From assembly GCA_951640195.1 (NCBI GenBank), contig OX621175.1, positions 1,414,470 through 1,478,469 on the forward strand: 64,000 nucleotides of DNA, given 5' to 3'. Both the position numbers and the translations under genes were made by a program. The stretch comes from Porpolomopsis calyptriformis (taxonomy: Eukaryota > Basidiomycota > Agaricomycetes > Agaricales > Hygrophoraceae). The notes below the pieces were generated by a model. The model worked only from the letters and a program-made list of their open reading frames with translations, was not told the origin of the DNA and did not search any database. Shown here piece by piece: positions 10,427 to 20,959 of the stretch. Numbering within the stretch: position 1 is the stretch's first letter; every line of letters begins with the position of its first letter.

Positions 10427-10955
10427 TCAGATCCTTTGCTGAGCTGGTGGAAATGAGTAAGTTGGTATGTGAAATAAATGAGAAGATATGTTTTTGTAGA
10501 GAAAAGCCAAGTCCTCGCCACTGGTGTCCACGGGCATCTGATTGAGCAGTGGTACATACAGAAGGAGTTCTTGATACCCCTTTAAGAGATGCTCTTGGCT
10601 ATCAAAGGAGTGAAAATCGCGTGAGCAGTCAAAGGTAAGATGATACATACTCAGTGGTAGGCACAGGTGTACAATCATCCACACTGCCCTCATCTTCCAA
10701 TTCCAGGATCAAACAGCAGTGGTTTTTGTCGACGAGATCTGAGATGGTGTCAAAGAGACTTACAAGTTGATGAATAGGATGACCTGCATAAATTTGAGCT
10801 TGAACAACACTTACACGACTGTTAAAATCTGTTTCGCAATATAGTAGTAATAACATGAACCTCTTGGGCTTTGGTTCATTGGCAGCTATCAGCTGTTCTT
10901 TGAGAAACTCACAGTGATGCTTGAGGACTTGAATAGCTTTGGCAGAGGGTGACAT
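10427..10955 (-). pseudogene. DUF6698-family protein, N-terminal fragment (two exons)
   Basis: Starts MSPSAKAIQVLKHHCEF at 10955. Exon 1 ends at 10651 (GA|GTATGT) and exon 2 begins at 10598 after ...GATAG. Joined, it reads through QAQIYAGHPIHQLVSLFDTI, LILELEDEG and QEHLLKGYQELLLYVPLL and stops at 10427, giving 158 residues. The arrangement matches, from memory, the N-terminal half of a large family of unknown function (DUF6698) that is multiplied in agaricomycete genomes. The usual C-terminal half (a GRLLCP-type motif) is absent here, so the copy is truncated. The exon junction keeps frame, so the truncation is recent enough to leave the start intact. The family assignment is from recognition only. 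Confidence 0.55.
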
Positions 10956-12660
10956 TGCAACTCAAAGAGTGTTAGAGAGGTTAAGAAAGAAACCAAACAT
11001 GAAAGTGTCCCTCAACTCGGAAATGCAGATAGAGCTATTATACAGGGTTTGAGTGCAGTCACTGAGGAATTCAGACAATGAATTATCAATAGGAATTGAG
11101 ATAACGAATTATTGACAAGAATTCATGGTACAAATAACTGATGGCGGTATACAAGGTATACAAATAATAACAATGCCGTTGTGTACTCATCAGCTTTGTG
11201 TAACTTGCATTCGCATTTGGCAGGTAACTACTCAGCAGGGAGATTTTCCCTAATGCCCAGGAGGCCGAAATTTAAAGGAAAAATTAGTAACCTCAGGGTA
11301 CTCACGTAGGTGGAGGGCATCGTTTAACATGACACACACATGATCGCACCTGTTTGGACTAGACCATTGTGATATTGATCCCACAATGGTAATGGATGTA
11401 TAGCCTGCAAATGACAGAGAAATTATGCAACTCCATTTTTTTTTTTCGACAGGCTAGCGCAGCGCAATTAACATAATTGCCCCTGAAAAAAAAACAACAG
11501 CCAAATTCACTGATCTTGAGAGATTTAAAACAATGGTACCTCACTATGAATACCTGCAACCCTGTGTTATCCCTCCTGCATGTTGATGGATCACTCAAGT
11601 ATGAGGCAGATCATCTATGCAAGCGATAACTTCTTCAATGACAATAGGCTTCGGATCCTGCAATCATTTGCATTCAGTAATGGCATTGATGGCACCTACC
11701 TAGATGTTGCCAATGATATGAGTGCTTCTGCGAGCCCGCAGAATGAACTCTTCATCAGTACTAATTCATTCTGGACAACAACTAACCTTACCATCAACCT
11801 TAGAATTTGACTGATAAGTGGTTAGCCGCGTTTGATCCAGCCTCACTCAATCAAGATATTGTCCTGATCCATAATGGTGGACTAGGCCATCAAGACATCA
11901 AGCAATACATTGAGCCCTTTGATCAAGGTGTTCACAATGTCTGGCCCTTCCTAGGCCACAAGGACACTGTACCTGATAACTTTAAGGTCAACATAAAGGT
12001 AATCTTCTAGGGGCATACCTGAATAAGACTCACATCATCTGACAGGGCCATATGAATGTGTTTGGGGGATTTCTCACCACACCAGCAACTGCTGAAATAG
12101 ATTTTGGGGTTGGTGCTTTCCAGGGAAGTGGAAATGGGTGATTATCAATCTGCAATGAGAACCCCAAGGTAGCCAGGCAACTTGACGTGGATATCAAGCC
12201 TATATTGCCAGCTGTACAGAAATGAGCAGCTCTGAGCCGACAGGCCCTCAGGCCCTACTCTAAAGACAGCCGCTCACTTAGTGTTTGTCAAGTTATCCAA
12301 TTGGTAAAGTCACTTGCTAATATACATGGCACCCTATAGACCATCGTAAAGGATGAAGCGCTCCTCCTGGTTGGGGTGGATCTCCAACCTATCCTGCATG
12401 CAGAAAATAAGAACCAGCAATTAAAGTGAGGAACTTCAATCATCCTACCTGATTTCTTGAAGGTTGGGGATGCTGAATGGGTCAGTAAAGATGGGAAGAA
12501 GTTATACAGTCCAAATTGGAATAAATCAGCGGCACATGCTGACAATCACGAGTTTGTTGAAGCCCTTGTAGTTGCAGTCTGTACCATACTGGTGAGTCAA
12601 CCCAATGCTTTCTTTCAGTTTACACAGCTGAGGGATGACTGATACTTACAGGTGGTTGTA
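10956..12660 (+). other. Decayed plus-strand coding remnants, family not recognised
   Basis: No intact gene. Coding-like plus-strand pieces include 11605-11810 (ASDNFFNDNRLRILQSFAF), 11807-12010 (IVLIHNGGLGHQDIKQYIEP, WPFLGHKDTVPDNFKVN) and 12457-12642 (WVSKDGKKLYSPNWNKSAAH). They lie in order on one strand but are broken by stops and probable introns, which suggests one decayed multi-exon gene or transposon ORF. 10956-11560 shows nothing. Confidence 0.35.
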
Positions 12661-12743
12661 AATGCTGGATTCAGCCCAGTGTTGTGCTGGTCATCGACTG
12701 AGAGTCACGGTCACCAACAGTTGCCAATAGTCAAACGTTCGTA

Positions 12744-12763
12744 ACTTTGGTATGGTTTCAGGG
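12744..12763 (+). repeat. Left inner inverted repeat of the hAT element
   Basis: actttggtatggtttcaggg; its reverse complement matches 16896-16915 with a single A/G difference. Confidence 0.7.
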
Positions 12764-12824
12764 TATCCCTACCACCCACTGGATGTGAGGCAGATGAGCA
12801 GCATTTGCTGGCTACAAAGACTAG

Positions 12825-13515
12825 GTGAGCACCGGCCACCCATTCACACTTACATCAGTGAACAGCCTCGCAGTCGTTTACCACTCACAGGGCCAATACG
12901 ATGAGGCTGAAGCCCTCTACAAGCAGGCATTGGCTGGCTCCGAGACCATCTGGGTGCTGACTGCCCATCCACCCTTACATCAGTTTGCAACCTCGCATGC
13001 GTTTACCACTCACAAGGACTATATGATGAGGCCGAAGCCCTCTACAAGTAGGTGTTGGCTGGCTCCGATACCATCTGGGTGCTGACTACCTGTCCACCCT
13101 TATGTCAGTTTGCAACCTCGCAGGCGTTTACTGCTCTCAAGGATGATACGACGAGGATGAAGCCCTCCATAAGTGGGCTAGGTGCTCACCGCCCATCCAC
13201 TCTTACATCGGTTCGCAACCTCGCAGGCGTTTACCACTTACAAAGATAATACGACCAGGCTGAAGCCCTCCATAAGCAGGCATTGGCTGGCTCCGAGACC
13301 ATCTGGGTGCTAACTGCCCATCCACCCTTACATCAGTTTGCAACCTCACAGGTGTTTACCACTCACAAGGACTATACGACGAGGCTGAGACCCTCTCTGC
13401 ACAGGCATTAGTTGGCTGCGATGCCATCTAGGTGCTGACCACCCATCCACATTTACGTTGGTTCACAACCTTGCAGGTGCTTGCTGGTCACAAGGACAAT
13501 ACAACAAGGCTAAGT
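12825..13515 (+). pseudogene. Array of about 5.5 kinesin-light-chain-type TPR units, decayed
   Basis: A unit of about 126 bp (42 codons) is repeated. The first copy gives a clean TPR (LTSVNSLAVVYHSQGQYDEA, then EALYKQALAGSE). Later copies keep the DNA pattern (acatcagtttgcaacctcgca, tttaccactcacaagga, gaagccctctacaagcaggc) but are frameshifted, and the third unit is shortened. The pattern is that of the TPR_10/TPR_12 arrays common in fungal NB-ARC and kinesin-light-chain-like proteins. No start, no N-terminal domain and no continuous frame remain. The array sits between the inverted repeat and the transposase of the hAT element. Confidence 0.7.
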
Positions 13516-14250
13516 TATGCAAGTTTACACAAGTATGTATACAACACATTTATTTAACTGAGCAGAAGCCTTACATGCTTCACCCAGGTTGCGCAGTTGA
13601 TCATTAGCCTGGGCAAAGGGTTGTTGGAAGCTTAGCTTGAGTACTTAAGTAGCATTCTACGTCAGCTACTACCTATCCAATATACCTCCCTCCACAAAAT
13701 GTGGCTGGTGGAGAGCCTTTTTTCACAACCATCCAGGGTATGTGTTAGACTCGCGATGGACGACTGATACCCCAAATATCAAGTGGATAACTGAGGATGG
13801 GCCAACCTTGCCCATCCGACTACTCTTATATACATGATCATGTACCCTATACCCTAATGACTAATCAAGGACATGAAGTAGTACTGACTACGCAGTTAGG
13901 CGGAGCTAGCTAAGCTATCACAAATTGAGATTACATGATCTGATAAATCCAGGCACAAGTCTGACAATAAGAAAGGGATGACCAACTATGACCAAATAGG
14001 ATACGTCCGTGGACCAGGCAACCAGTCCTGGACACATATGGTACAGAATGCGATTGTAACAGTATGCAACCAAGACTCCAGACTCTACAGATAGCAGCAG
14101 TAAAGCAAAGGTATGGTGTATCCAATGTTTCAAGGCGCAAATTACAAAGGAAATTGCCTCCAATAATGGGATGGTTACTGCAGGCACCCAGGAGTCTGTG
14201 CATTTGAGAGATGTAATAGAAAGCATGGGTATGTTTCTGCTACTGTAAAT
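13516..14250. other. hAT interior, no gene seen
   Basis: About 730 bp between the TPR remnants and the transposase. Short frames on both strands are without motif. 14190-14250 is probably the 5' flank of the transposase frame. Confidence 0.45.
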
Positions 14251-16842
14251 ATGACTAGTTTTCTGATGAGTCTCACAACAGTATGGGCACAAGGCCAGGG
14301 AGATCCTGCCCGAGGCTGGCTTATTTCACACACAACAACTCTCACCTGTCATCTCCGCGACTGTGAGCTTCAGCCATATGGTATCCAAGCCAGAGCAGCT
14401 GCCGAGGGCAGTGCAGCAAGCCCAAGCCACACATGGCCAAAGGCAGTAACTACCCACCCTGTACCCTGGCCTTTAGCTACTTTTGCCTCACGACCCATCT
14501 CTGGGGATTTCAGTTTTGTATCAGCCCAATCTACTGATGCATTCTCCACCCAACATTCACCCACACCCAGCTTTTCAGTACCATTGTCTCGTGCTCCTAG
14601 TCCAACTCCATCAAATGCTACCAACTGGTCCCAGCCATCAAAATGTACTTGTCTCTCCCAATCTCAGTCTCATCCCTCAATTTTTGTAGATACTGAGGTA
14701 GTGTGGTCGAAAGGGGAGCAAGCTCTATTCGAGACCTCTCTTGCTTGTCTTACAGCCAGTGCTGGTTTCCCTCTACGATGGGTTGACAACCCAGAATGGC
14801 TGGCTTTCTGCAAACACTGGATACCAAATGCAAAAAGTCCATCACACAAGGTTCTGACTCAACGGTTACTTCCTGCAACACTGAAAGCTTTCAAGGAGGA
14901 TGCCAAGGAGCAAGCTCATGGTTTCGAGGCCACAGTTTCATGTGATGGATGGACAGGTGGTAATCACCACCATTTTATTGCATTCATGGTATCATGTAAT
15001 GGCTAGGTCTATTTTATTCCAACCTATGTACTCCTTTCGAAACTAATCAAAGGCCAGTCTTGAAAGACACATACAGTCTGAGTATATGATGCTTCAGCAG
15101 AGAGGAAGACTACCGACAATCTCTTTTAGCACACACTTGAAGTGCTCGATGAACTGGAAGGAAACTGGGGTGTTACTGTCGTTACATTCACATCTGATGC
15201 TTCAGGCAAGTCACTTAAAGCCTGCAAGATGGTGAAGGCGAAGTTTCCACATATTGTCACACCCGACTGCTATACCCATCAGGTACAGTAGTCTTTGTTG
15301 TGCCATGTAAATCAGTATTAAAGCTCAATATATAGATCAATCTCATTGTTGGAGACTTCTTCAAGAGTGCCACATCATTCCTACAGCATGCAAACCAAGC
15401 AAGTGAACTGATTGGTTGGCTTCAGAGCAAGACCTATGTCCTTGCACTTCTATGTGAAGTCCAGTTGACCAATTCTTTAATAATCTTAGCAGTTATTCAT
15501 GCTGTTCTTACCTGCTGGACTGCCTATTATCTTGCATACTGTTGTCTCCTTGATATCCAACTTTCTTTGCAGATACTTGTTGAAAATGATGAAAAGCTCC
15601 CTCTTGCAATGCAGCAATTGATCCTTGGAGATCAGGCAAAGGCCCAGAAGAATATTGCGATTATCAAGAGTAGTTCATTTTGGCATGGGATTGCTAGGTA
15701 CGTCTTTATTTGGATTATAGCAATTTAACATTACATTACTTGCGATATGATGAAAAATCATCTTGAACCCCTTGCTAAGGCCGCAAACATAACCCAAGCA
15801 GCTCACTGTCGTGTCGATGATGTTCTGATTACATTTGGTTTTTTATATATCCGATACTCTACCCTTCTTGATCCAGAAGATATTCCTGCCCATGATGCAA
15901 TCTTGTCTAGCATTGAGCAGTGATGGCACAAAACTGACCAAGAGGTTTTTATTACTGGAGTTCTCCTCAATCCATTTCACAAGGCTCACCTATTCCAGGC
16001 AGCATCTTTCTCCACAGCAGCTGGATTGTACAACCTACTCTATCGCCTGTGGGTATGCTCTTATAATCAGTCACCCCCAGCTGAGCTTTATGGGGAGTTC
16101 AAGGCATATATGGCTGGAACAGGGGAGTTCCAGGCAATCAACAACTTTATGAATGGTATGCGAGCATCAGCAGAGAAGGAGGTAGTATCCCATCTATTAT
16201 ACACTCTTACAACTATTGATATTATACTTTTAGGGTACAAGACTTGACCCCCTTGAAGTATGGTCAGCAATTTCTCATCCCAATCGGCCCCCACAGCTAC
16301 TCACTCAATTGGCATGCCGAATTCTGTCTATATGCCCAAACTCTGCCTCTGTTGAGCGTCTCTGGAGTGTGTTCGGCACCATCCTAACAAGATTGCGCAC
16401 TCGCCTTGGTAATAAAACTCTCGTTACTCTTGCAGAACTCAAACTATATCTGCAAGAGGAACACCTACAGGCAAATGCTATTAAGAAGCAGCTCAAGAGA
16501 TCATTTGGTGCTCTGCACAGCAATGACTCAGTGCCGACTAATGCTACGCCAGTTAACATTAGCAATTGCACAGATCCCTATCAAGAGCCACGCATGGATG
16601 GGGTTATCAACTCACTCATCCATGTGGTTGAATTTGATGATGCAATACCTATGCCTGTCTCTGAGACAGCATCAATCCCTATCAAGGATCTCTTCAACTT
16701 CACACAATTATACTGGGTTGAAGCATATGACAAACTGGGTATGCGAGGGCTGAAGGAAGAATTGGAATTGTGTGAGCTGCTTAATCTTGATGCTGAAGGT
16801 GACACTGTTGAAGGTGAGGCTGACGATATGCTTAACAAGTAG
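14251..16842 (+). pseudogene. hAT-family transposase, decayed
   Basis: The N-terminal part (14251-15006) shows the tail of a BED-type finger (LTCHLRDCELQPYGIQARA) and then the hAT core (GFPLRWVDNPEWLAFCKHWI, VSCDGWTGGNHHHFIAFM), where the Asp of CDGWT is the expected first catalytic residue. Fragments in the middle (15120-15700 and 15835-16250) carry FTSDASGKSLKACKMVK-like and NDEKLPLAMQQLI-like pieces. The C-terminal dimerisation region is intact at 16309-16842 (CPNSASVERLWSVFGTIL, RLRTRLGNKTLVTLAELK). Stops such as TAG at 15004 and lost introns separate the pieces, so no active enzyme is encoded. Confidence 0.85.
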
Positions 16843-16895
16843 ATAACTGCTTTTTTTTGTTGCCTCATAATGACTTACATAATAACAGAAAAGGA

Positions 16896-16915
16896 CCCTG
16901 AAACCATGCCAAAGT
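16896..16915 (-). repeat. Right inner inverted repeat of the hAT element
   Basis: ccctgaaaccatgccaaagt, inverted match to 12744-12763. Confidence 0.7.
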
Positions 16916-17010
16916 CATGGTTGGGTTTGGTTGTAAATAGTCACAGTCGGCGATAGTTGCAGACTTTGGCAACTGTTACACAACCGGCACAATGCTGATT
17001 CAGCCAGGAG

Positions 17011-18516
17011 TTGGTTCAAAATGCATTGAACGTTTACTTCAAAAGGCTTCACCAGATTTATCACAGGCAAACTGGCAGAAAATATGGAGTGAGCAAGGAA
17101 AACATTATGGGGCCTTGGGCCAAGTAGGGGTAGGATATATGCACCTTTGTTACAATATGAATGTATAATCCTAAAAAGTGTTGCCCCCTTTTGATGTCGT
17201 CACCTCTTAAATTTGGTGGAGAACCTCATTGCTGCCACTCAAGCTTCAACAGAGAACAAGCGTGGATGGTGCGAAGCACGCCAACAATCTACCTGACCCA
17301 TCCTCAGAATTAATGAAAACCCTCCCTCATGTTCTCTCTATTGGTGATTGCATTCGAAGCACTCATCTGTACCCCTCTCTCACGGGGCACATTTGGACTT
17401 AGTTCGCTGATATTGTCTCATTGGCCCAATCCAATTTCACAATCGCGACTCTCATGGCCTTTGCATAATCTGAGTGAAGATACTCAAGGTCTGCTTAAGC
17501 ATGCCCAAGTTCTGTCAGAGGGCATAAACATGTACCCAAATCCCATCATTATCCATGTCTAGCACATCATTTTACACTTGTCTGGATGCATTGCCCTGTG
17601 ATCCTTCCTTTGTTGTCATACAGTGTAGTACTGTACAAGCTAATATTACATCTTGCATCTATACTCAAAATACAGCGTGTAAGCTAATGATCCCTGTGAG
17701 TAAACCACATCCAGAGAATGCTGGAGCATGTCATCCCTGCCGCTTGCTGTGTTTCGTCATACAGAAGCTTCCCTCAATACTACAATAATCAGATATACTG
17801 TTTGAGTACTACCTCCCAGCAAGGGTTCCCCTGGAATGCAAGTAACCTTTGAAGATCCATGTCCCGAAACCATTATCGCCATCACTCTTCTGCAATGTGC
17901 CCATCAGTTCCAAACAGAAACACGGTGAATAGATGTACATGAACAGGTTCCCTCTTGAGTACTATCAATCCATCTTGAAGACAGACTCAGCCTGCAAATC
18001 TGTAAGCTCCCCAAGCCTTATCATGTTCAGGCAATGTCTGGTCCAAAATTGTTCAACTGGCATGAAATGGAACAATAAGCATATTCACCTCCCCTCTAAG
18101 AACAACATCCAACAGTGCCCGCTGGCTTCTATGGGCATCGGGTGCATTGCTAGAAGATGGTGCTAGGAATGGTTCATAACAGAACTGGCGGGAGGGGCTA
18201 GGCACATGTGCATCGAGATCAAACCCCTCCTAAGATTGGGCAAAAATGAATAACAAGGTGGCATTATTATTAAAGGGGACCCACTCACATCAGTTTCAGT
18301 CAGTTGATGTGGGAGGAGACCCCATATGTTATCATTGGCTGCCAGATGCCTGCCACTTGGCAGGGGAACATTGGGGACAAAACACAAGTGTTCATGCAAG
18401 AAACACTGCATTGGCTGGTGGTATAAAAATCCTAGGGTCCGCACTGGTGAGGTCGAGGATCCAAAGGAAGCTTGCTGGGCAAAGCGTGTGTCAACAGAAA
18501 GCAGGATGGGACACGT
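17011..18516. other. No gene seen
   Basis: 1.5 kb between the hAT element and element B. Short frames only, none with a start, splice signals and recognisable composition together. The frames at 17329-17562, 18246-18539 and 18163-18444 look like chance. Confidence 0.5.
18513..18516. repeat. Target-site duplication ACGT, left copy (element B)
   Basis: ACGT precedes the left LTR and follows the right LTR (27436-27439). Four bp is short but within the range seen for Gypsy elements, and the sequence is itself a palindrome, so chance cannot be excluded. Confidence 0.6.
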
Positions 18517-19124
18517 TGATATGTCTGCTTCGTGTATGAGAACCGAACACAGAACAAGGTGCGAGGACGACTATAAAGAGTCTCGACACAGTCTATGATT
18601 GATGATCATGGAAAGGAAGTCTTCAATCATTCGCAAACGAGATCGATCGGGGAATCGGAAGGATCGGAAAGTCGAAAGAGGAAGTCTTAGAAGATCTAGA
18701 AAGGATCTAGACTCGAGAGCGAAAGAGAAGCGAATATCTAACTTGTTGGATCACTAGCTACAACATACAGTATATATATCTTCTAGTACAAGGATCCCTT
18801 TGAGTGTATATGATAAAAGGGGAGCCTCTCTAATGATCTAAGGGGAAAGTAGTAAATGGGAATGAAGGAATCGAATGAAAAGGGAGAAATAGAAGAGATC
18901 AGATGCCTTTGAATAGTGTCTTCCCTTTGATATACAAACTTTCATTCGCGTTCGGAAAGCTTCGATCGCGTTCGGAGCGTTCAATGATTCTTGAAGTCGT
19001 TCGGAATGTTTGGGAGCTATCGGGAGCATTCGGAGGGTTCGAGTTTGTATTCGAAGGACTTGGTAGGCGTCTAGTATTCGTATAGTTGAATATATGGTGC
19101 TCAGGGGACGGAGGGGTCGTATCA
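18517..19124 (-). repeat. 3' LTR of element B (608 bp)
   Basis: Same length as the other copy. Contains catatacagtatatatatctt (AT-rich, promoter-like on the minus strand) and several ttcgga/gttcgg motifs around 18950-19060. Followed on the internal side by the purine tract (read on the minus strand). Confidence 0.95.
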
Positions 19125-19145
19125 TCTCCTCCTCACTGAAATGTT
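19125..19145 (-). promoter_or_regulatory. 3' polypurine tract of element B with flanking motif
   Basis: On the minus strand agtgaggaggaga abuts the LTR. The 20 bases at 19126-19145 occur again at 22342-22361 inside pol. Confidence 0.75.
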
Positions 19146-19291
19146 GACTGTCCTCAGTCAATCACATGATTTGCCAGTAGTTGCCGAGGCATGTTTATAA
19201 GTGTGACCAGCATGTCACATTCATCTTCAGACACGACCGTCTTTAAATCGCGCACCACGACGTCAAGAAAACTGCGTCAAATCGTTCAAAA

Positions 19292-20792
19292 ATGTCGAAG
19301 AACATCATTAACATCGCGAAAGAGAAGATAAGCAACCAGATAAAGTCACTTCCGGATGGAGTTGCTGAACCCAAAGACTATAAAGTCTGGGGGCAACAGT
19401 TTTGTAAACTGCTGGTAAGTCTCGTGTTTTTTTAGTTGTTTTTCTTTGCTAATCCATCTTTTAGATCACATATAATCGGGTCATAAAGGCCCTGAAGCAA
19501 ACATCGACAGACGATGAGGTTGTTGTGTGGCAAAAAGAGGCCCGCAAGACCTTCGACGCTTTCGAAGAGCGGGAATGGTTGGAGTGGGCAGGGGAGTTGT
19601 TGATGCCAAGGTTGGCAGAGGTGGTACGTCGGGAGGTTGAAGAGAAGGCGGAGGTGGAGAAGGTCGAGTGAGAGCGAAGGGAGGAAGAAGAATGCGAGGC
19701 AAGGGAGAGGGCAGAGGCCTCTGTGTGGGAGGAACGAGAGAGGGTCAAGCGCGAGGAGTGAGAGGAGCGCGAGCAGGTCGAGAGGGCGGAGCGAGAGGTA
19801 CGAGAGAAGCGGGAGCGAGAGGAACGAGAAGAACGAGAATGGGAGGAATGGGATGCGGAGGATCGGAAGCGGGTGGAGGAGACCTACGAGAGGCTCCTCC
19901 AATCGCTTATGGATAGCGAAATCGATGAGGAGGAATTCCGTCGAGAAACGGAAAAGGCAGTGGGCGAAGGTGGGACAAAGGTGGCGGAGGTGTTGGCTGA
20001 CATGCCAGACACGACGGGGGCAATGATGGAAATGACGGAGGACGGGCACCAGCCCCAGGACGGCGAAGAAGAGTCAGCGGCAGCAGCGCAATTGCTGACT
20101 GCTGAAGAACTGGTCAAGCAGTCGAAGGCGGCGCATCGGGAGAGGATGGCGGCGAAGGGACGGTCACTCCCTGCGATCGCGACGCGGGAGTACCGCAAGA
20201 GAAAGGTGATGGAGGAGTCTTTGTGCCCGGTCGAGGGCAAAGTGAGTTTTCTTCTTTTCTCTTATTTTTGTTTTAACTAACGGACTCTTTTTATTTCGTA
20301 GTGTGATTTCTGCGAAAAGGTTGGCGTGGAATGCGAAATTGACCCTGCCAATCCATTATATGCCAAGTGCGTAACGGATAAGCGCAGGTGCTATTGGAAG
20401 GGGGAAACTCGTTTGGGGAAGAAATTCAAGCTGCGGCCCAAGGGGGAGTTGAAGGGTGCGACCAAGTCGGTGAGGGCCATCTCTCGTAAGTTTTTCCTTT
20501 TTCTTTTTCTTTATTAACTAATTCTTTTTTCATAGGTCCAGTAGTCTATATCGACGAGATGCCGCCTTTCGAAGAGGAAACGGTGGGCGAAGGCTTGAAG
20601 GAAATGACGCGGCTGGTTGCAGGTCAGAAAGGGAAGGGGAAGGGGAAGGCGGTTGATGAAGAGAAATCGCGAGAGGTGTTGGCAGCAATTGCAGAGGAGA
20701 AAGCGCGCGTAAAGGCGTGGATTGTCGTTCTCGAAGAGATATACAGGGGTTTGGAAGAAAAAGAGGAGGAAATGGTTTTAGAGAATCTGTAG
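19292..20792 (+). pseudogene. Spliced accessory gene inside element B, antisense to pol; Cys-rich and coiled coil
   Basis: Four exons, 19292-19414, 19465-20241, 20302-20485 and 20536-20792, all GT-AG, close in frame to 446 codons. Residues 1-41 begin MSKNIINIAKEKI. The second exon holds a long Glu/Arg-rich coiled coil (residues 100-190). The third exon opens with a cysteine cluster CDFCEKVGVECE, then C and RRCYW, with Zn-binding spacing resembling the CxxC...C...C motif seen in many agaricomycete retroelement-linked proteins. The C-terminus has a basic linker (GQKGKGKGKAVDEE) and a helix. Two in-frame TGA codons (19669 and 19759) sit in GAG-x-GAG runs where CGA is expected, so the copy is dead. 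It lies between integrase and the 3' LTR on the opposite strand from gag-pol. Function unknown; a DNA/RNA-binding or structural role is only a guess. Confidence 0.7.
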
Positions 20793-20959
20793 ACTTGTCT
20801 TGAATAATTTGTAGCCTTTAGTCTTTTTCTTTTAAATTTTGTATTTCTGTGTCTAAAAAAATGAAAGAAAGACTTTGGAATGAAAAAAGTGCATAGCGAT
20901 GTGTTACGGCAGGTTACAAGTCCTCGATCGCAACACTATCGAGTGGTTCGCTAGCTAGC

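Larger units (their letters stand above)
12665..17010 (+). mobile_element. Decayed hAT transposon bounded by long imperfect inverted repeats
   Basis: 12744-12763 and 16896-16915 are inverted copies with 19 of 20 positions matching. Further outward, 12716-12727 pairs with 16966-16977 (aacagttgccaa) and there is looser pairing around 12666-12690 with 16985-17005. The right arm carries an insertion of about 45 bp. Between the arms lie the TPR remnants (12825-13515) and a hAT transposase pseudogene (14251-16842). The true outer ends and the 8-bp target duplication expected of hAT elements could not be fixed by eye. Confidence 0.55.

Noticed and set aside
12759..16900. CAGGG...CCCTG as the outer tips of the hAT element
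   Set aside because: The flanking bases tatggttt and aaaccatg are inverted, not direct, repeats, so the inverted repeat continues outward and these are not the ends.
19637..20240. Several long open frames on both strands around the coiled-coil exon
   Set aside because: Repetitive GAG/CGA/GAA sequence keeps other frames open. Only the spliced plus frame from 19292 has consistent splice sites and a Cys cluster.
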